NCBI GenBank assembly: GCA_902778585.1
Contig: CACYYD010000008.1
Coordinates: forward strand, 1-64,000
DNA from: an uncultured Eubacteriales bacterium
GTDB taxonomy: Bacteria > Bacillota > Clostridia > Peptostreptococcales > Anaerovoracaceae
Direction of reading: 5' to 3'
Length of the DNA stretch: 64,000 nucleotides
Part shown: positions 1 through 6,971 of the stretch, one piece after another
How positions within the stretch are numbered: position 1 is the first letter of the stretch
Layout of the letters: each line of letters starts with the position of its first letter
Made by a program: the position numbers and the translations under genes
The notes under the pieces: generated by a model
Database searches by the model: none
What the model saw: the letters and a program-made list of their open reading frames with translations, nothing else
What the model was told of the DNA's origin: nothing

Positions 1-1
1 C

Positions 2-115
2 ATGATGTATTACGTCAGCGAGACCGGATTTCTCACAATAATATGCGCATGGGTGATCGCGATAATAATGATCGTTACAATCAAAGATATTGCAGCAAAC
101 TTATCGGAATTATAG
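2..115 (+). CDS. C-terminal end of a membrane protein (partial)
   Basis: An open frame runs from the window edge to a TAG at 113-115 and reads as about 37 residues with one strongly hydrophobic helix (residues 10-26) and a short polar tail. It is probably the last transmembrane segment of a protein that starts upstream of the window. No family can be named from so short a piece, and a chance open frame is possible. Confidence 0.4.
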   Translation: MMYYVSETGFLTIICAWVIAIIMIVTIKDIAANLSEL

Positions 116-190
116 GCATCCGCTCGAATCTGGAGCATATCTGCAAATGGTATATGATTCACACCGATGATATATAGGAGGAAAACCAGA

Positions 191-523
191 GTGAAGAATT
201 ACATAGCATACTGTGGACTGGACTGCGAGACATGTGAAGCCCATATTGCAACCGTAAACAATGATAATAATCTGCGGGTAAAGGTTGCAAAGGAATGGTC
301 TGAGCTGAACAAAGTGGAAATCACCCCGGAGATGATAAACTGTGCCGGATGCCGTATCGATGGAGTGAAGACTCCTTTCTGCGATTCACTTTGTCCGATA
401 AGACAGTGTGCATTGGGAAAGGCAGTTGAGACTTGCGGAGACTGCAGCGAAATGAGCACATGTGAAAAGCTTGAAATAATAACAGGAAACAACGAGGAAG
501 CTCTCAAGAGGCTAAAAGGATAA
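191..523 (+). CDS. DUF3795 cysteine-rich protein
   Basis: The product is 110 residues. It begins with the KNYIAYCGLDCETC motif typical of DUF3795 proteins and carries further Cys pairs (CAGCR, CDSLCPIRQC, CGDCSEMSTC), suggesting a metal- or Fe-S-binding fold; the family's function is unknown. I chose the GTG at 191 because a strong ribosome-binding site (taggagg, 175-181) lies just upstream. The ATG at 167 would place that site inside the coding sequence. It stands alone, with a hairpin downstream. Confidence 0.8.
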   Translation: MKNYIAYCGLDCETCEAHIATVNNDNNLRVKVAKEWSELNKVEITPEMINCAGCRIDGVKTPFCDSLCPIRQCALGKAVETCGDCSEMSTCEKLEIITGNNEEALKRLKG

Positions 524-576
524 GCAAACAATGTCAAAAGTGTGCTATGCTGTAAAATAGCAATGCATCAGTAGGG

Positions 577-605
577 GACTGGTGTTTTCAGATACAACAC
601 CAGTC
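577..605 (+). other. 10-bp hairpin upstream of the VOC gene
   Basis: GACTGGTGTT (577-586) pairs with AACACCAGTC (596-605) around a 9-nt loop. It lies between the DUF3795 gene and the VOC gene, with only a short T-rich tail. It could be a weak terminator for the upstream gene or a 5' leader hairpin, because a TAAAAT box (553-558) precedes it. Confidence 0.4.
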
Positions 606-639
606 TCCTTAGTACCAGAATAATCAAGGAAGGGAAACG

Positions 640-1002
640 ATGAGACTGAAAAATGTACTGATCGTCGTTAAGAATATCGAGAGATCCAGACAGTTCTATC
701 ATGATCTGTTTGGTCTGGAGATGATCCTTGACAATGATGGAAATATGATTCTGACAGAAGGGCTGGTTCTGCAGGAAGAGAAATACTGGAAAGAGTTCCT
801 CGGTAAAGAAATCATTCCGGAGAACAATTCCTGCGAGCTCTATTTTGAGGAACGTGATATCGAAGGCTTCATCGAAAAACTTGAGAAGTATTACCCGGAA
901 GTAAAATACGTCAACAAACTCATGACACACAGCTGGGGACAGAAAGTCATACGTTTCTACGATCCGGACGGAAATCTGATCGAAGTGGGGACGCCAGTGT
1001 AG
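640..1002 (+). CDS. VOC (glyoxalase/bleomycin-resistance) family protein
   Basis: The product is 120 residues, the normal size for one vicinal-oxygen-chelate unit. It starts with the usual MRLKNVLIVVKNIERSRQFY strand-helix and ends with the family signature FYDPDGNLIEVG. Members bind a divalent metal and act as lyases, isomerases, dioxygenases or drug-binding proteins, so the substrate cannot be predicted here. The start is supported by GAAGGGAAA upstream. It appears to be a single-gene unit. Confidence 0.85.
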   Translation: MRLKNVLIVVKNIERSRQFYHDLFGLEMILDNDGNMILTEGLVLQEEKYWKEFLGKEIIPENNSCELYFEERDIEGFIEKLEKYYPEVKYVNKLMTHSWGQKVIRFYDPDGNLIEVGTPV

Positions 1003-1041
1003 AATGGCAAATACCATTCTGTGCATTCTGTAATAAACAAA

Positions 1042-1173
1042 GTGACCGGAGGGCTGCTGTTCATTTTTCCGCTGACACTGGTTTATATTGATTTGGAATA
1101 CAGTGCGGCAGCCATCTGTACGTATGAGGCAGAGGGAAATGATCCTAAACTCATACTTTGCAAAAGGAGATAG
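1042..1173 (+). other. Possible small membrane ORF or gene remnant
   Basis: A GTG-started frame of 43 codons contains a hydrophobic stretch (GGLLFIFPLTLVY) followed by a polar tail. Codon use looks coding-like, but there is no ribosome-binding site and no family I recognise. It may be the tail of a decayed gene. Apart from this and the hairpin at 1233-1264, I see nothing in the 1003-1309 gap. Confidence 0.25.
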
Positions 1174-1232
1174 AAAAAGGAGAGTGCTGTTTGAGAAAAC
1201 TACACAACACACTGGAGATTGTCGGCTGACCA

Positions 1233-1264
1233 GGGAGGTTTGCTGGCAATCAAACAAACCTCCC
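1233..1264 (+). other. 10-bp hairpin upstream of the acetyltransferase gene
   Basis: GGGAGGTTTG (1233-1242) pairs perfectly with CAAACCTCCC (1255-1264) across a 12-nt loop. There is no T-run, so it is more likely a leader structure than a terminator. It ends 45 nt before the start of the GNAT gene. Confidence 0.4.
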
Positions 1265-1309
1265 GCTGTATAGCAATTGAAGTCAACAATTTTCAGGAGG
1301 TAATAAACA

Positions 1310-1939
1310 ATGAATACAAATGACATAATAATTCGTTTGGAAAAGAAAGTAGAATACAGAGAAGTAGAGAAGCTTGTCAGGGAGTCGTTCTGGAATGTCT
1401 ACAAGCCCGGTTGTAGTGAGCATTATGTACTGCATGTTTTGAGAGATGATCCGGCGTTCGTGAAGGAGCTCGATTTTGTCATGGAAAAGGACGGCAGACT
1501 GATCGGGCAGAATGTCTTTGTGAGGACTGTTATCAATGCGGATGACGGCAGAGATATCGATGTCTTGACGATGGGACCTATATGCATCGCGCCTGAGCTG
1601 AAGCGGAAGGGATACGGCAAGCTGTTGCTTGACTATTCCCTTGAAAAAGCTGCGGAGATGGGATTCGGTGCGGTTCTGTTCGAAGGCAACATAGACTTCT
1701 ACGGTAAGAGTGGTTTTGACTATGCACGAAAATTTGGTATACGCTACCATGATTTGCCGGAAGGCGCAGATGATTCATTCTTCCTGTGCAAAGAACTGAT
1801 ACCGGGATATCTGGATGAAGTCATAGGAGTGTATCAGACCCCGCAGGCATATTATGTGGATGATGCTGATGTAGAAGAGTTCGACAAGAACTTCCCCGCA
1901 AAGGAGAAGCTGAAACTGCCAGACCAGATCTTTGGCTAA
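1310..1939 (+). CDS. GNAT family N-acetyltransferase
   Basis: The product is 209 residues with a GCN5-type acetyl-CoA fold. The segment MGPICIAPELKRKGYGKLLL (about residues 85-104) holds the V/I-x-P strand and the R-x-x-G-x-G/A pyrophosphate loop, followed by the EKAAEMGFGAVLFEG strand and GNIDFYGKSGF, common in YjdJ/YhbS-like members. A strong ribosome-binding site (AGGAGG) fixes the start. The acceptor substrate is not predictable. A broken ABC-transporter gene follows within a few bases. Confidence 0.85.
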   Translation: MNTNDIIIRLEKKVEYREVEKLVRESFWNVYKPGCSEHYVLHVLRDDPAFVKELDFVMEKDGRLIGQNVFVRTVINADDGRDIDVLTMGPICIAPELKRKGYGKLLLDYSLEKAAEMGFGAVLFEGNIDFYGKSGFDYARKFGIRYHDLPEGADDSFFLCKELIPGYLDEVIGVYQTPQAYYVDDADVEEFDKNFPAKEKLKLPDQIFG

Positions 1940-1942
1940 GCC

Positions 1943-2148
1943 TGGTCGGAACGAAAGGTGTCCGAAGTGTCAGGCGGGCAGCTACAGAAGTAATAGAGTC
2001 ATTTCTGAAAATCAACAGAGATGGAACAACGATACTGATGGTCACACATGACAGCAGGATCACTTCCATGTGTGAGAGGATTCTGTACATACTGGATGGA
2101 GAAATCAGAGGCGAATTGAAGCTCGGTAAGAAAGAACATCCTCCTTGA
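1943..2148 (+). pseudogene. ABC transporter ATPase remnant with internal deletion
   Basis: Two pieces of one ATPase are visible in different frames. The frame from 1943 reads SERKVSEVSGGQLQK, which holds the ABC signature (SGGQ, 1970-1981), then stops. The overlapping frame from 1981 reads ATEVIESFLK, then ILMVTHDSRITSMCERILYI with the switch histidine, and ends at TGA 2146-2148. In an intact protein about 20-25 residues including Walker B separate these parts, so a deletion fused them out of frame. It resembles MacB/LolD-type exporter ATPases. It abuts the left attachment repeat. Confidence 0.75.
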
Positions 2149-2177
2149 AAAATCAACGTTTGTACGCTTCTGACTTC

Positions 2178-2203
2178 TTCGAGTCCCATGTCCTCCGCCA
2201 GAA
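2178..2203 (+). repeat. Left attachment-type direct repeat (tRNA-Ser 3' end)
   Basis: This is the first copy of the 26-nt repeat that recurs at 4461-4486. It matches only the T-loop-to-CCA portion of a tRNA-Ser. The upstream sequence does not supply the complementary T-stem or acceptor strand, so it is not a functional tRNA. Confidence 0.75.
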
Positions 2204-2237
2204 AGAGCCTGAGATTTCAACGATTTCAGGCTCTTTT
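2202..2237 (+). terminator. Intrinsic terminator after the left attachment repeat
   Basis: AAAGAGCCTGA (2202-2212) pairs with TCAGGCTCTTT (2226-2236) and runs into a short T-tract. It sits directly behind the CCA end, as for a tRNA terminator, which suggests the att sequence was captured together with its native terminator. Confidence 0.75.
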
Positions 2238-2267
2238 CGTGGATTTTTCTGTTGCAGATGGGTTCTG

Positions 2268-2279
2268 AACTGTTACATT
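2268..2279 (+). repeat. Candidate integrase arm-type site (left)
   Basis: The 12-mer AACTGTTACATT occurs here and again at 4387-4398, with a partial copy at 4375-4384. The copies lie about 65-90 bp inside the two attachment repeats. Direct repeats at this distance are typical of arm sites bound by tyrosine-recombinase N-termini. The role is inferred. Confidence 0.45.
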
Positions 2280-2287
2280 TTTTAGAT

Positions 2288-2460
2288 TTACTCTGAAAAG
2301 TCCCATGGGCATTCGAGAGTAGTCCTTTCATCGTTGTGACCGACCATTTCTCTGACCGTATTGATGTTGACGCCTCCGTCAATCAGGGTGGATACGAATG
2401 TTTTTCTGGACTTATGAGAGCTTCTGTTGGCTATATCAAGCTTGCTGCAGTAGCTAGGAT
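2288..2460 (-). pseudogene. Tyrosine recombinase (integrase) C-terminal remnant
   Basis: On the minus strand the frame ending at 2288 reads RSSHKSRKTFVSTLIDGG, then VNINTVREMVGHNDERTTL, the catalytic H-x-x-R and GH boxes of Tn916/phage-type integrases. The sequence then turns into unrelated residues (ECPWDFSE) where the nucleophilic Tyr should follow, and nothing upstream resembles the rest of the protein. The enzyme is therefore truncated at both ends and cannot be active. Its position next to the left repeat is standard for an integrated element. Confidence 0.8.
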
Positions 2461-2482
2461 AAAGACTTATGAAATGCATGTA

Positions 2483-2491
2483 TGGTAAAAT
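2483..2491 (+). promoter_or_regulatory. Extended -10 promoter of the channel gene
   Basis: TGGTAAAAT is an extended -10 element (TG-N-TAAAAT) about 40 nt upstream of the channel start codon, leaving a short leader with a GGGGG ribosome-binding site. I see no good -35. The same TGGTANAAT motif recurs at 19579 and 36858. Confidence 0.5.
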
Positions 2492-2530
2492 AGTCACACA
2501 TTTTGGCGTGCGTGGCAGCGGGGGTCTGAT

Positions 2531-4105
2531 ATGAGAAAGAAAAAATACAGATATCTGACAGCGGTTATAGCTTTTGTGCTGATATATTTCCTCCTGCTGG
2601 AAGTCCTCGTAATCTGCGAACGGAATAATCCGGAGGCTCATATACAAACTCTGGGAGATGCTCTCTGGTACTCCCTTGTTACATTGGCAACGGTCGGATA
2701 TGGAGATGTTATCCCTGTATCGACTCCGGGACATGTTGTTGGAGGCATCTTCGTCATTCTGTCCATGGGATTGCTGGTTGCTTTGGTAGGTTCTGCTGTA
2801 TCCTTTCTGACCAGTGAAGGATTTCCTATGTTCAGGCTGAGCTTCATGAGAAAAAGAGCCTGGTACTATTTTGCAGACTTCACTTCAGAGTCGGATACCC
2901 TTACGAGGGACATACTCCGAAGGGATGAGAATGCTGTAATTATCTATGGAATAAGAAGGGATGATGAGATAGAAAAACCAGACTACCCATGTCTCTTCGT
3001 TAATGTGTCCCCAGCGAGGATAGTTGCACAGAAAAGAGCAACAGGGGAAAAATGCAAGCTGTTCTTCCTTAAAGAAAATGAGATTGGCACAAACCTCAAG
3101 GCCGTGGATATTCATGCGCTGGACGCAGACGTATATGCTTCCACAACAAGCGGCCAGGAGAAAATGTCCGGGAACATACACTTTTTCCATACATATGACT
3201 GTTGCGCAAGAAGCTATTGGAGAGATCACCCGCTGGACAGGAATGAAGACAATATAGTAATCATCGGATTCTGCAATTATGGACAGGCTGTCCTTGAAAG
3301 AGCGATTCTTACCAACATCAATGATACTGACTTTGACGTAACATATCATGTTTTCGGAGATTCAGAGAGATTTCTGGCGATTCACAACAAGCTTCATATT
3401 GCGTTCGGTATCAATCAGAGAAAAAAAGGTTTTGACAGCATTATTTTCCACAAAGAGCAGTGGGTGAATGCACATGATGTAATAGCACATGCGGACAGGA
3501 TAATAGTCTGTGAGGATGATGTGCAGGATGGCTGGGACGATATGTGGCAGCTGAGGCGATACTACAATTACAGAGGTAGAATCGACCTAAGGACAAACCG
3601 CACGGCGCCTGGAGTATCATATTTCGGAACTAATGAGCAGATATATACGGTTGACCAGATCGTTCGTACCAGGCTGAACGACGCAGCAAGGGCTATGAAC
3701 GACCTGTACCGCAAGAGCGTTGAGGACAGCCTTGACTGGGATGAATTAAGTGATCAGCTCAAGCAGTCCAAGATTGCTGTAGCCGATCACCTGTATATGA
3801 AGATCAGGATATTGCTTAACGGAAAAAGAGTATCTGCTATTGACAGTGAAAACTGCCGGGTTGCATACGAAGCATTCTGCAAGGCCAAAGAGGATCCTGA
3901 AGAACTCGACAGACTAAGGCGCATAGAACATGCCAGATGGGTGCGCTTCTATGCATACTACAACTGGTCATACGGAGATAAGCGCAACGACAAGAGACAC
4001 GAAAATCCTATGATACGTAAATACGACATGCTCACTGCCGGACAGAAAGCATACCATGACAGGGCGTGGGAGCTGATTGGAGAAATGGCAAAACTGCTCA
4101 AATAG
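2531..4105 (+). CDS. Ion channel with NAD-binding-like region and RyR-like C-terminus
   Basis: The product is 524 residues. A hydrophobic helix (about 8-30), a pore loop with the K+ selectivity filter TVGYGD (54-59) and a second helix (68-90) form a two-TM channel. Next come Rossmann/RCK-like segments, with IVIIGFCNYGQAVLERA near residue 245 carrying a G-x-x-x-x-G turn. The last 60 residues (RIEHARWVRFYAYYNWSYG and following) resemble the prokaryotic RyR domain, which comparative genomics places with nucleotide-signal-gated channels in conflict systems. It is the only intact gene of the mini-element, so a defence or membrane-depolarising effector role is plausible but inferred. Confidence 0.8.
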   Translation: MRKKKYRYLTAVIAFVLIYFLLLEVLVICERNNPEAHIQTLGDALWYSLVTLATVGYGDVIPVSTPGHVVGGIFVILSMGLLVALVGSAVSFLTSEGFPMFRLSFMRKRAWYYFADFTSESDTLTRDILRRDENAVIIYGIRRDDEIEKPDYPCLFVNVSPARIVAQKRATGEKCKLFFLKENEIGTNLKAVDIHALDADVYASTTSGQEKMSGNIHFFHTYDCCARSYWRDHPLDRNEDNIVIIGFCNYGQAVLERAILTNINDTDFDVTYHVFGDSERFLAIHNKLHIAFGINQRKKGFDSIIFHKEQWVNAHDVIAHADRIIVCEDDVQDGWDDMWQLRRYYNYRGRIDLRTNRTAPGVSYFGTNEQIYTVDQIVRTRLNDAARAMNDLYRKSVEDSLDWDELSDQLKQSKIAVADHLYMKIRILLNGKRVSAIDSENCRVAYEAFCKAKEDPEELDRLRRIEHARWVRFYAYYNWSYGDKRNDKRHENPMIRKYDMLTAGQKAYHDRAWELIGEMAKLLK

Positions 4106-4149
4106 CATATCTCCGGTGAGTATTAAATCTATCCGGCGATGTGTTTGTC

Positions 4150-4380
4150 AAAAAAGTGCTTGAGTGAGCTGCGTGCGATATCCACAAAATCCGTAACGCA
4201 TTTCGGGTATAATCTGCTGCCGTGATCTCGCCGCCGCTGAAAAATGCGAATGATTTGGAGCAGAACATTGCGGCACCGAGTCGGTTGCACAGGGCGGCCT
4301 GCTCATTATAGTCGTTGATCTCGATGATGGCATTGAGGCGGATGTTATTGCGGATGAGGAATGCATCATTCCCAAACTGT
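4150..4380 (-). pseudogene. Minus-strand gene fragment, family not recognised
   Basis: The reverse strand keeps one coding-like frame through this stretch, reading GNDAFLIRNNIRLNAIIEIN, then DYNEQAALCNRLGAAMFCSK, with no start codon or ribosome-binding site. It looks like the body of a gene cut at the right end of the element. I cannot name the family. Except for the arm-type repeats, nothing else is visible between 4106 and 4460. Confidence 0.3.
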
Positions 4381-4398
4381 TACACTAACTGTTACATT
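4375..4398 (+). repeat. Candidate integrase arm-type sites (right)
   Basis: A partial copy AACTGTTACA (4375-4384) is followed by a full AACTGTTACATT (4387-4398), in the same orientation as the left copy at 2268. Together with the distance to the attachment repeat, this suggests arm-type binding sites. Confidence 0.45.
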
Positions 4399-4460
4399 CC
4401 GTCGGAGTAGAGTGAGAGACCTCCTTTCATTTCAACGGTTTGAGCTAACAGCCTTCGGAG

Positions 4461-4486
4461 TTCGAGTCCCATGTCCTCCGCCAGAA
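4461..4486 (+). repeat. Right attachment-type direct repeat (tRNA-Ser 3' end)
   Basis: This is the second exact copy of the 26-nt T-loop-to-CCA sequence. The flanking sequence differs completely from the left copy on both sides, which fixes the repeat boundaries. Confidence 0.75.
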
Positions 4487-4488
4487 TC

Positions 4489-4513
4489 AAGGAGCTTAAA
4501 CAGGCTCCTTTTT
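4489..4513 (+). terminator. Intrinsic terminator after the right attachment repeat
   Basis: AAGGAGC (4489-4495) pairs with GCTCCTT (4504-4510) and is followed by T residues. It is a different hairpin from the one behind the left copy but sits in the same position. Confidence 0.65.
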
Positions 4514-4647
4514 ATTTACAGTAGATATTCACATATGAATAGCAGAATTCGATTTTAGCATTGTACTTTTGTTGTAAATGCCCATAAACTGTTTTCGAAG
4601 AGAATAGTAATAATGAATAGTGCTAAGAGCTATTTGAAAGGAGATAT

Positions 4648-4860
4648 GAGCCACCTACATACAGCGCTGTTGGAACAGGTGATGGTATTGCAAACTGGCA
4701 TACGATGAAAGCCAGGCTTGATGCTATGTCTGAGATGGGCATTCCGACAGAGTTTCATTCCTATGCCGGATTGCCGCATGGATTTGGTCTTGGGACAGGG
4801 ACAAATGCGGAAGGCTGGATCGATGATGCGGTCGAATTCTGGGAAAACAATATGGCTTGA
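4648..4860 (+). pseudogene. Alpha/beta-hydrolase (esterase/lipase) C-terminal remnant
   Basis: The frame reads VGTGDGIANWHTMKARLDAM, then SEMGIPTEFHSYAGLPHGFG, and ends WIDDAVEFWENNMA. This is the C-terminal third of a BD-FAE/acetyl-esterase-type hydrolase, including the Asp-containing and catalytic-His (PHGFG) segments. The nucleophile elbow and N-terminus are missing and there is no proper start, so the gene is broken. Confidence 0.7.
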
Positions 4861-4947
4861 GGCGGGCAGTAAGCCTGTTACGGGCAAGGCCGCGATTGCC
4901 GGGATAGACAAGGAGACCGGCACGGTAGAAGCGGGAAGTGCGCAGAT

Positions 4948-5058
4948 ATGATAGTTGTGAGAGATGTGTCCATGGTGATGGCAAGAGGCAAGCTGATACG
5001 CAGGCCGCATCATAAGAAGATGAAGGCCATCGACGAATTGCTAGATAAATACATGTAG
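4948..5058 (+). other. 36-codon fragment of unknown origin
   Basis: An ATG-started frame encodes a basic 36-residue peptide ending HKKMKAIDELLDKYM with natural-looking codon use. There is no ribosome-binding site and no family I recognise. It is most likely another gene end left in this decayed zone. Confidence 0.2.
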
Positions 5059-5111
5059 TCGGCAGGCGCGGCGGCGCCTTACGCTGAAATCACGATCAAA
5101 TATTGCATCGG

Positions 5112-5141
5112 GACCCGGTCAGAAATGGCCGGGTCTTTTTT
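5112..5141 (+). terminator. Intrinsic terminator
   Basis: GACCCGG (5112-5118) pairs with CCGGGTC (5129-5135), followed by TTTTTT. It closes the pseudogene zone ahead of the merR gene. Confidence 0.85.
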
Positions 5142-5213
5142 AGTGCCCCGGAATAGCGAATTCGCAAAAATTACAGCGCCTGTTATAGGAAGCAATTTCT
5201 TATGACGGGGGGA

Positions 5214-5242
5214 TTGACCTCGTCGTTACAACGAGATGTACA
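5214..5242 (+). promoter_or_regulatory. Candidate merR promoter with internal dyad operator
   Basis: TTGACC (5214-5219) and TGTACA (5237-5242) are 17 bp apart. The spacer carries the dyad CTCGT-N7-ACGAG (5219-5223 and 5231-5235). A palindrome inside the spacer is where MerR-type regulators bind. The spacer is shorter than the usual 19-20 bp and the -10 is weak, so the assignment is tentative. Confidence 0.45.
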
Positions 5243-5262
5243 GTTGGAAAGAGAGGTACACA

Positions 5263-5664
5263 ATGTCACTGAATACGATTCGCGAGGTCACTGAAATCAC
5301 TGGAATTACAGTGAATGCACTAAGATATTACGACAGCAAGGGACTGCTGCATCCGACGGTGCGTAACTCCGGGGGCAGAAAAGAGTGGCTGTACGATGAT
5401 GGGGCTGTAAGAAGGGCTAAGAGAATTGTGCTGCTCAGAAGGATAGGCATACCTGTCGAAAGCATAGCAATGGTGCTGGATAAGGCTGACAGAATGGACG
5501 AGAAGATACTGAGATCCCGGCTCGAAGAACTGCGGGAAGAACGTAAAGAAATAGACGAACAGATCTCGGTAGCGAATATGCTGCTGCTGATAGACGATCT
5601 TTCTGCGGATGCAGAAGTCAAGGGCGACCTTCTGGACAAAATGTTCGATAAAACCTGCCGCTAA
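5263..5664 (+). CDS. MerR family transcriptional regulator
   Basis: The product is 133 residues. The N-terminal winged helix-turn-helix reads IREVTEITGITVNALRYYDS, then KGLLHPTVRN, the MerR signature. A long helix (about 75-110, RSRLEELREERKEIDEQIS) forms the dimer coiled coil. The short C-terminus has no Cys cluster, so a metal sensor is unlikely. The ATG at 5263 has GAGAGG in front and removes a nine-residue extension without a ribosome-binding site. The lipoprotein gene 27 bp downstream may be its target. Confidence 0.85.
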   Translation: MSLNTIREVTEITGITVNALRYYDSKGLLHPTVRNSGGRKEWLYDDGAVRRAKRIVLLRRIGIPVESIAMVLDKADRMDEKILRSRLEELREERKEIDEQISVANMLLLIDDLSADAEVKGDLLDKMFDKTCR

Positions 5665-5691
5665 AATATCTATGAAGAAAGGAATAATGAA

Positions 5692-6525
5692 ATGAAAAGG
5701 ATAAAAGGTATTTCGATTCTGCTGATACTTAGCCTGATCATGCTTACAATCGCAGCTTGCGGGTCGGGCGGCGCTGAGCTGGCAAGAGAAGATATGGCCG
5801 GGTTTGATCCTGAGACAAATCAGACGATAGAAGTAGGCGGCTATAGCTTCGAGATCCCGGATTATTATGTCCTGAATGAAGACTTGTCCGGGGAAACAAA
5901 TACCGATTATAAAATCGCTGATGGCGAGGCGCTCGTAAGGTTTGCTTTTGATGATAAATCTGCTGAAAGCAAAGATGAGTTTAAGGAGATCTGTGATGAT
6001 TACCTGGAAGGCGTCATTAGCGGGGTTTCAGATGATGCAGTAGCTGATGGTAAAGACTTTACTTGTGAGGTAAGCGGCGCTCCGTGTTCCGGCAGAGTAG
6101 AACTGCTCTACAATGAGCCGGTACATACAATTCTGGTTGTGATATTCATGCAGCGTGATGACTCTGCAGCGGATTACCTGCCGGATTTTGAAGAGGTGAT
6201 AGGTTCAGCGCAAATGATAGAAGCATCAGAAAGTGAAAACGGCAGCGGTTCTGATACAGGACTCCTTTCACCTGAGTTTAAAAAGACAATGGACGACTAC
6301 GAGGCCTGGTTTGACCATTACTGCGAGGTTATGAAGAAGTATCAGGAGAATCCATCAGATATCGAACTTCTGAGTGAGATGTCGAGCCTCATTACTGAGG
6401 AGACGACTATGCTGGAACAGATGGAAAACATGGATGAGTCCGAGATGAATACTGCGGAGCTTGCATATTACATTGAAGTTACAGCCAGAATAGAGAAGAA
6501 ACTGCTGGAAGTAGCGGATTACTAG
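5692..6525 (+). CDS. Lipoprotein of unknown function
   Basis: The product is 277 residues with a lipoprotein signal: basic MKRIK, a hydrophobic core, and the lipobox TIAAC with Cys23 as the lipidated residue. The middle (about 40-165) resembles a compact beta-rich domain. The C-terminal part (about 190-277) is acidic and helical. It should be anchored outside the membrane. It follows merR closely and precedes a broken DUF4177 gene; no family is recognised. Confidence 0.75.
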   Translation: MKRIKGISILLILSLIMLTIAACGSGGAELAREDMAGFDPETNQTIEVGGYSFEIPDYYVLNEDLSGETNTDYKIADGEALVRFAFDDKSAESKDEFKEICDDYLEGVISGVSDDAVADGKDFTCEVSGAPCSGRVELLYNEPVHTILVVIFMQRDDSAADYLPDFEEVIGSAQMIEASESENGSGSDTGLLSPEFKKTMDDYEAWFDHYCEVMKKYQENPSDIELLSEMSSLITEETTMLEQMENMDESEMNTAELAYYIEVTARIEKKLLEVADY

Positions 6526-6537
6526 AAAGGTGAAGAA

Positions 6538-6823
6538 ATGGGGATAATTGACAGTTTAAATGAAAAGGGTTCATTTTCATATGCATCGGGACTGGATTAC
6601 GAGTATGTAGTTCTTCAGGTAACGCTGAAAGAGAAGTTCATTGGAACAGGTTCCAAGAATCTGACAGAATTGGAAAAAGTTATCAATGAACATTATCAAT
6701 GAACAGGCTAAGAAAGGGTACAGACTTCATACAATATCGACTGCCAGTGCCGGCAGCAGCGGTTTGATGGGCGGAGATAGAATACAGGCTACTATGGTCT
6801 TTGAGAAGGCTAAGGAGAAGTAG
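6538..6823 (+). pseudogene. DUF4177 gene broken by a 13-bp tandem duplication
   Basis: The first frame starts at ATG 6538 and reads YEYVVLQVTLKEKF, then NLTELEKVINEHYQ, and stops at 6702. The frame after the break continues INEQAKKGYRLHTIS and ends MVFEKAKEK at 6823. The two halves make one DUF4177-like domain if one copy of the 13-mer TTATCAATGAACA is removed. That 13-mer is present twice in tandem (6680-6692 and 6693-6705); the extra 13 nt shifts the frame by one. The mutation looks recent because the rest is intact. Confidence 0.8.
6680..6705 (+). repeat. 13-bp perfect tandem duplication
   Basis: Two perfect back-to-back copies of TTATCAATGAACA lie inside the DUF4177 coding sequence. Replication slippage could add or remove a copy and so toggle the gene between broken and intact. 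Confidence 0.9.
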
Positions 6824-6843
6824 TTTTTGATATTGTGGATATA

Positions 6844-6880
6844 ACAACCGGCAGACTCCCATACAGGATCTGCCGGTTGT
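6844..6880 (+). terminator. Hairpin terminator after the DUF4177 pseudogene
   Basis: ACAACCGGCAGA (6844-6855) pairs perfectly with TCTGCCGGTTGT (6869-6880), a 12-bp stem with a 13-nt loop. The T-tract behind it is poor (TGTATT). Confidence 0.55.
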
Positions 6881-6971
6881 TGTATTAGCAGCGAAAACAA
6901 TGACTGCCTCTGCTATAATAAGAAAGGGATCCAAACTTGGATATCCGTAAACCGAAAGGAGCACAAAAGCA

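Larger units (their letters stand above)
2178..4486. mobile_element. Mini integrated element bounded by tRNA-Ser 3'-end repeats
   Basis: A 26-bp perfect direct repeat (2178-2203 and 4461-4486) brackets about 2.3 kb. The repeat reads as a tRNA T-loop (TTCGAGT), the 3' strand of the T-stem, a 7-nt acceptor strand (GTCCTCC), discriminator G and CCA, as expected for tRNA-Ser. Each copy is followed by an intrinsic terminator. Inside are a truncated tyrosine recombinase next to the left end, repeats resembling integrase arm sites near both ends, one intact cargo gene (2531-4105) and a minus-strand gene fragment. Neither repeat has the 5' part of a tRNA, so this is a remnant in a hotspot rather than a simple attL/attR pair. 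Confidence 0.7.

Noticed and set aside
1088..1273. A 61-codon frame upstream of the acetyltransferase gene
   Set aside because: It reads across the perfect hairpin at 1233-1264, has no ribosome-binding site and no coding-like composition.
4718..4951. A frame whose end resembles gamma-glutamyltransferase or another hydrolase (KAAIAGIDKETGTVEAGS)
   Set aside because: The similarity is a short Gly/Asp/Thr-rich stretch, and the first half overlaps the esterase remnant in another frame. I could not support a family.
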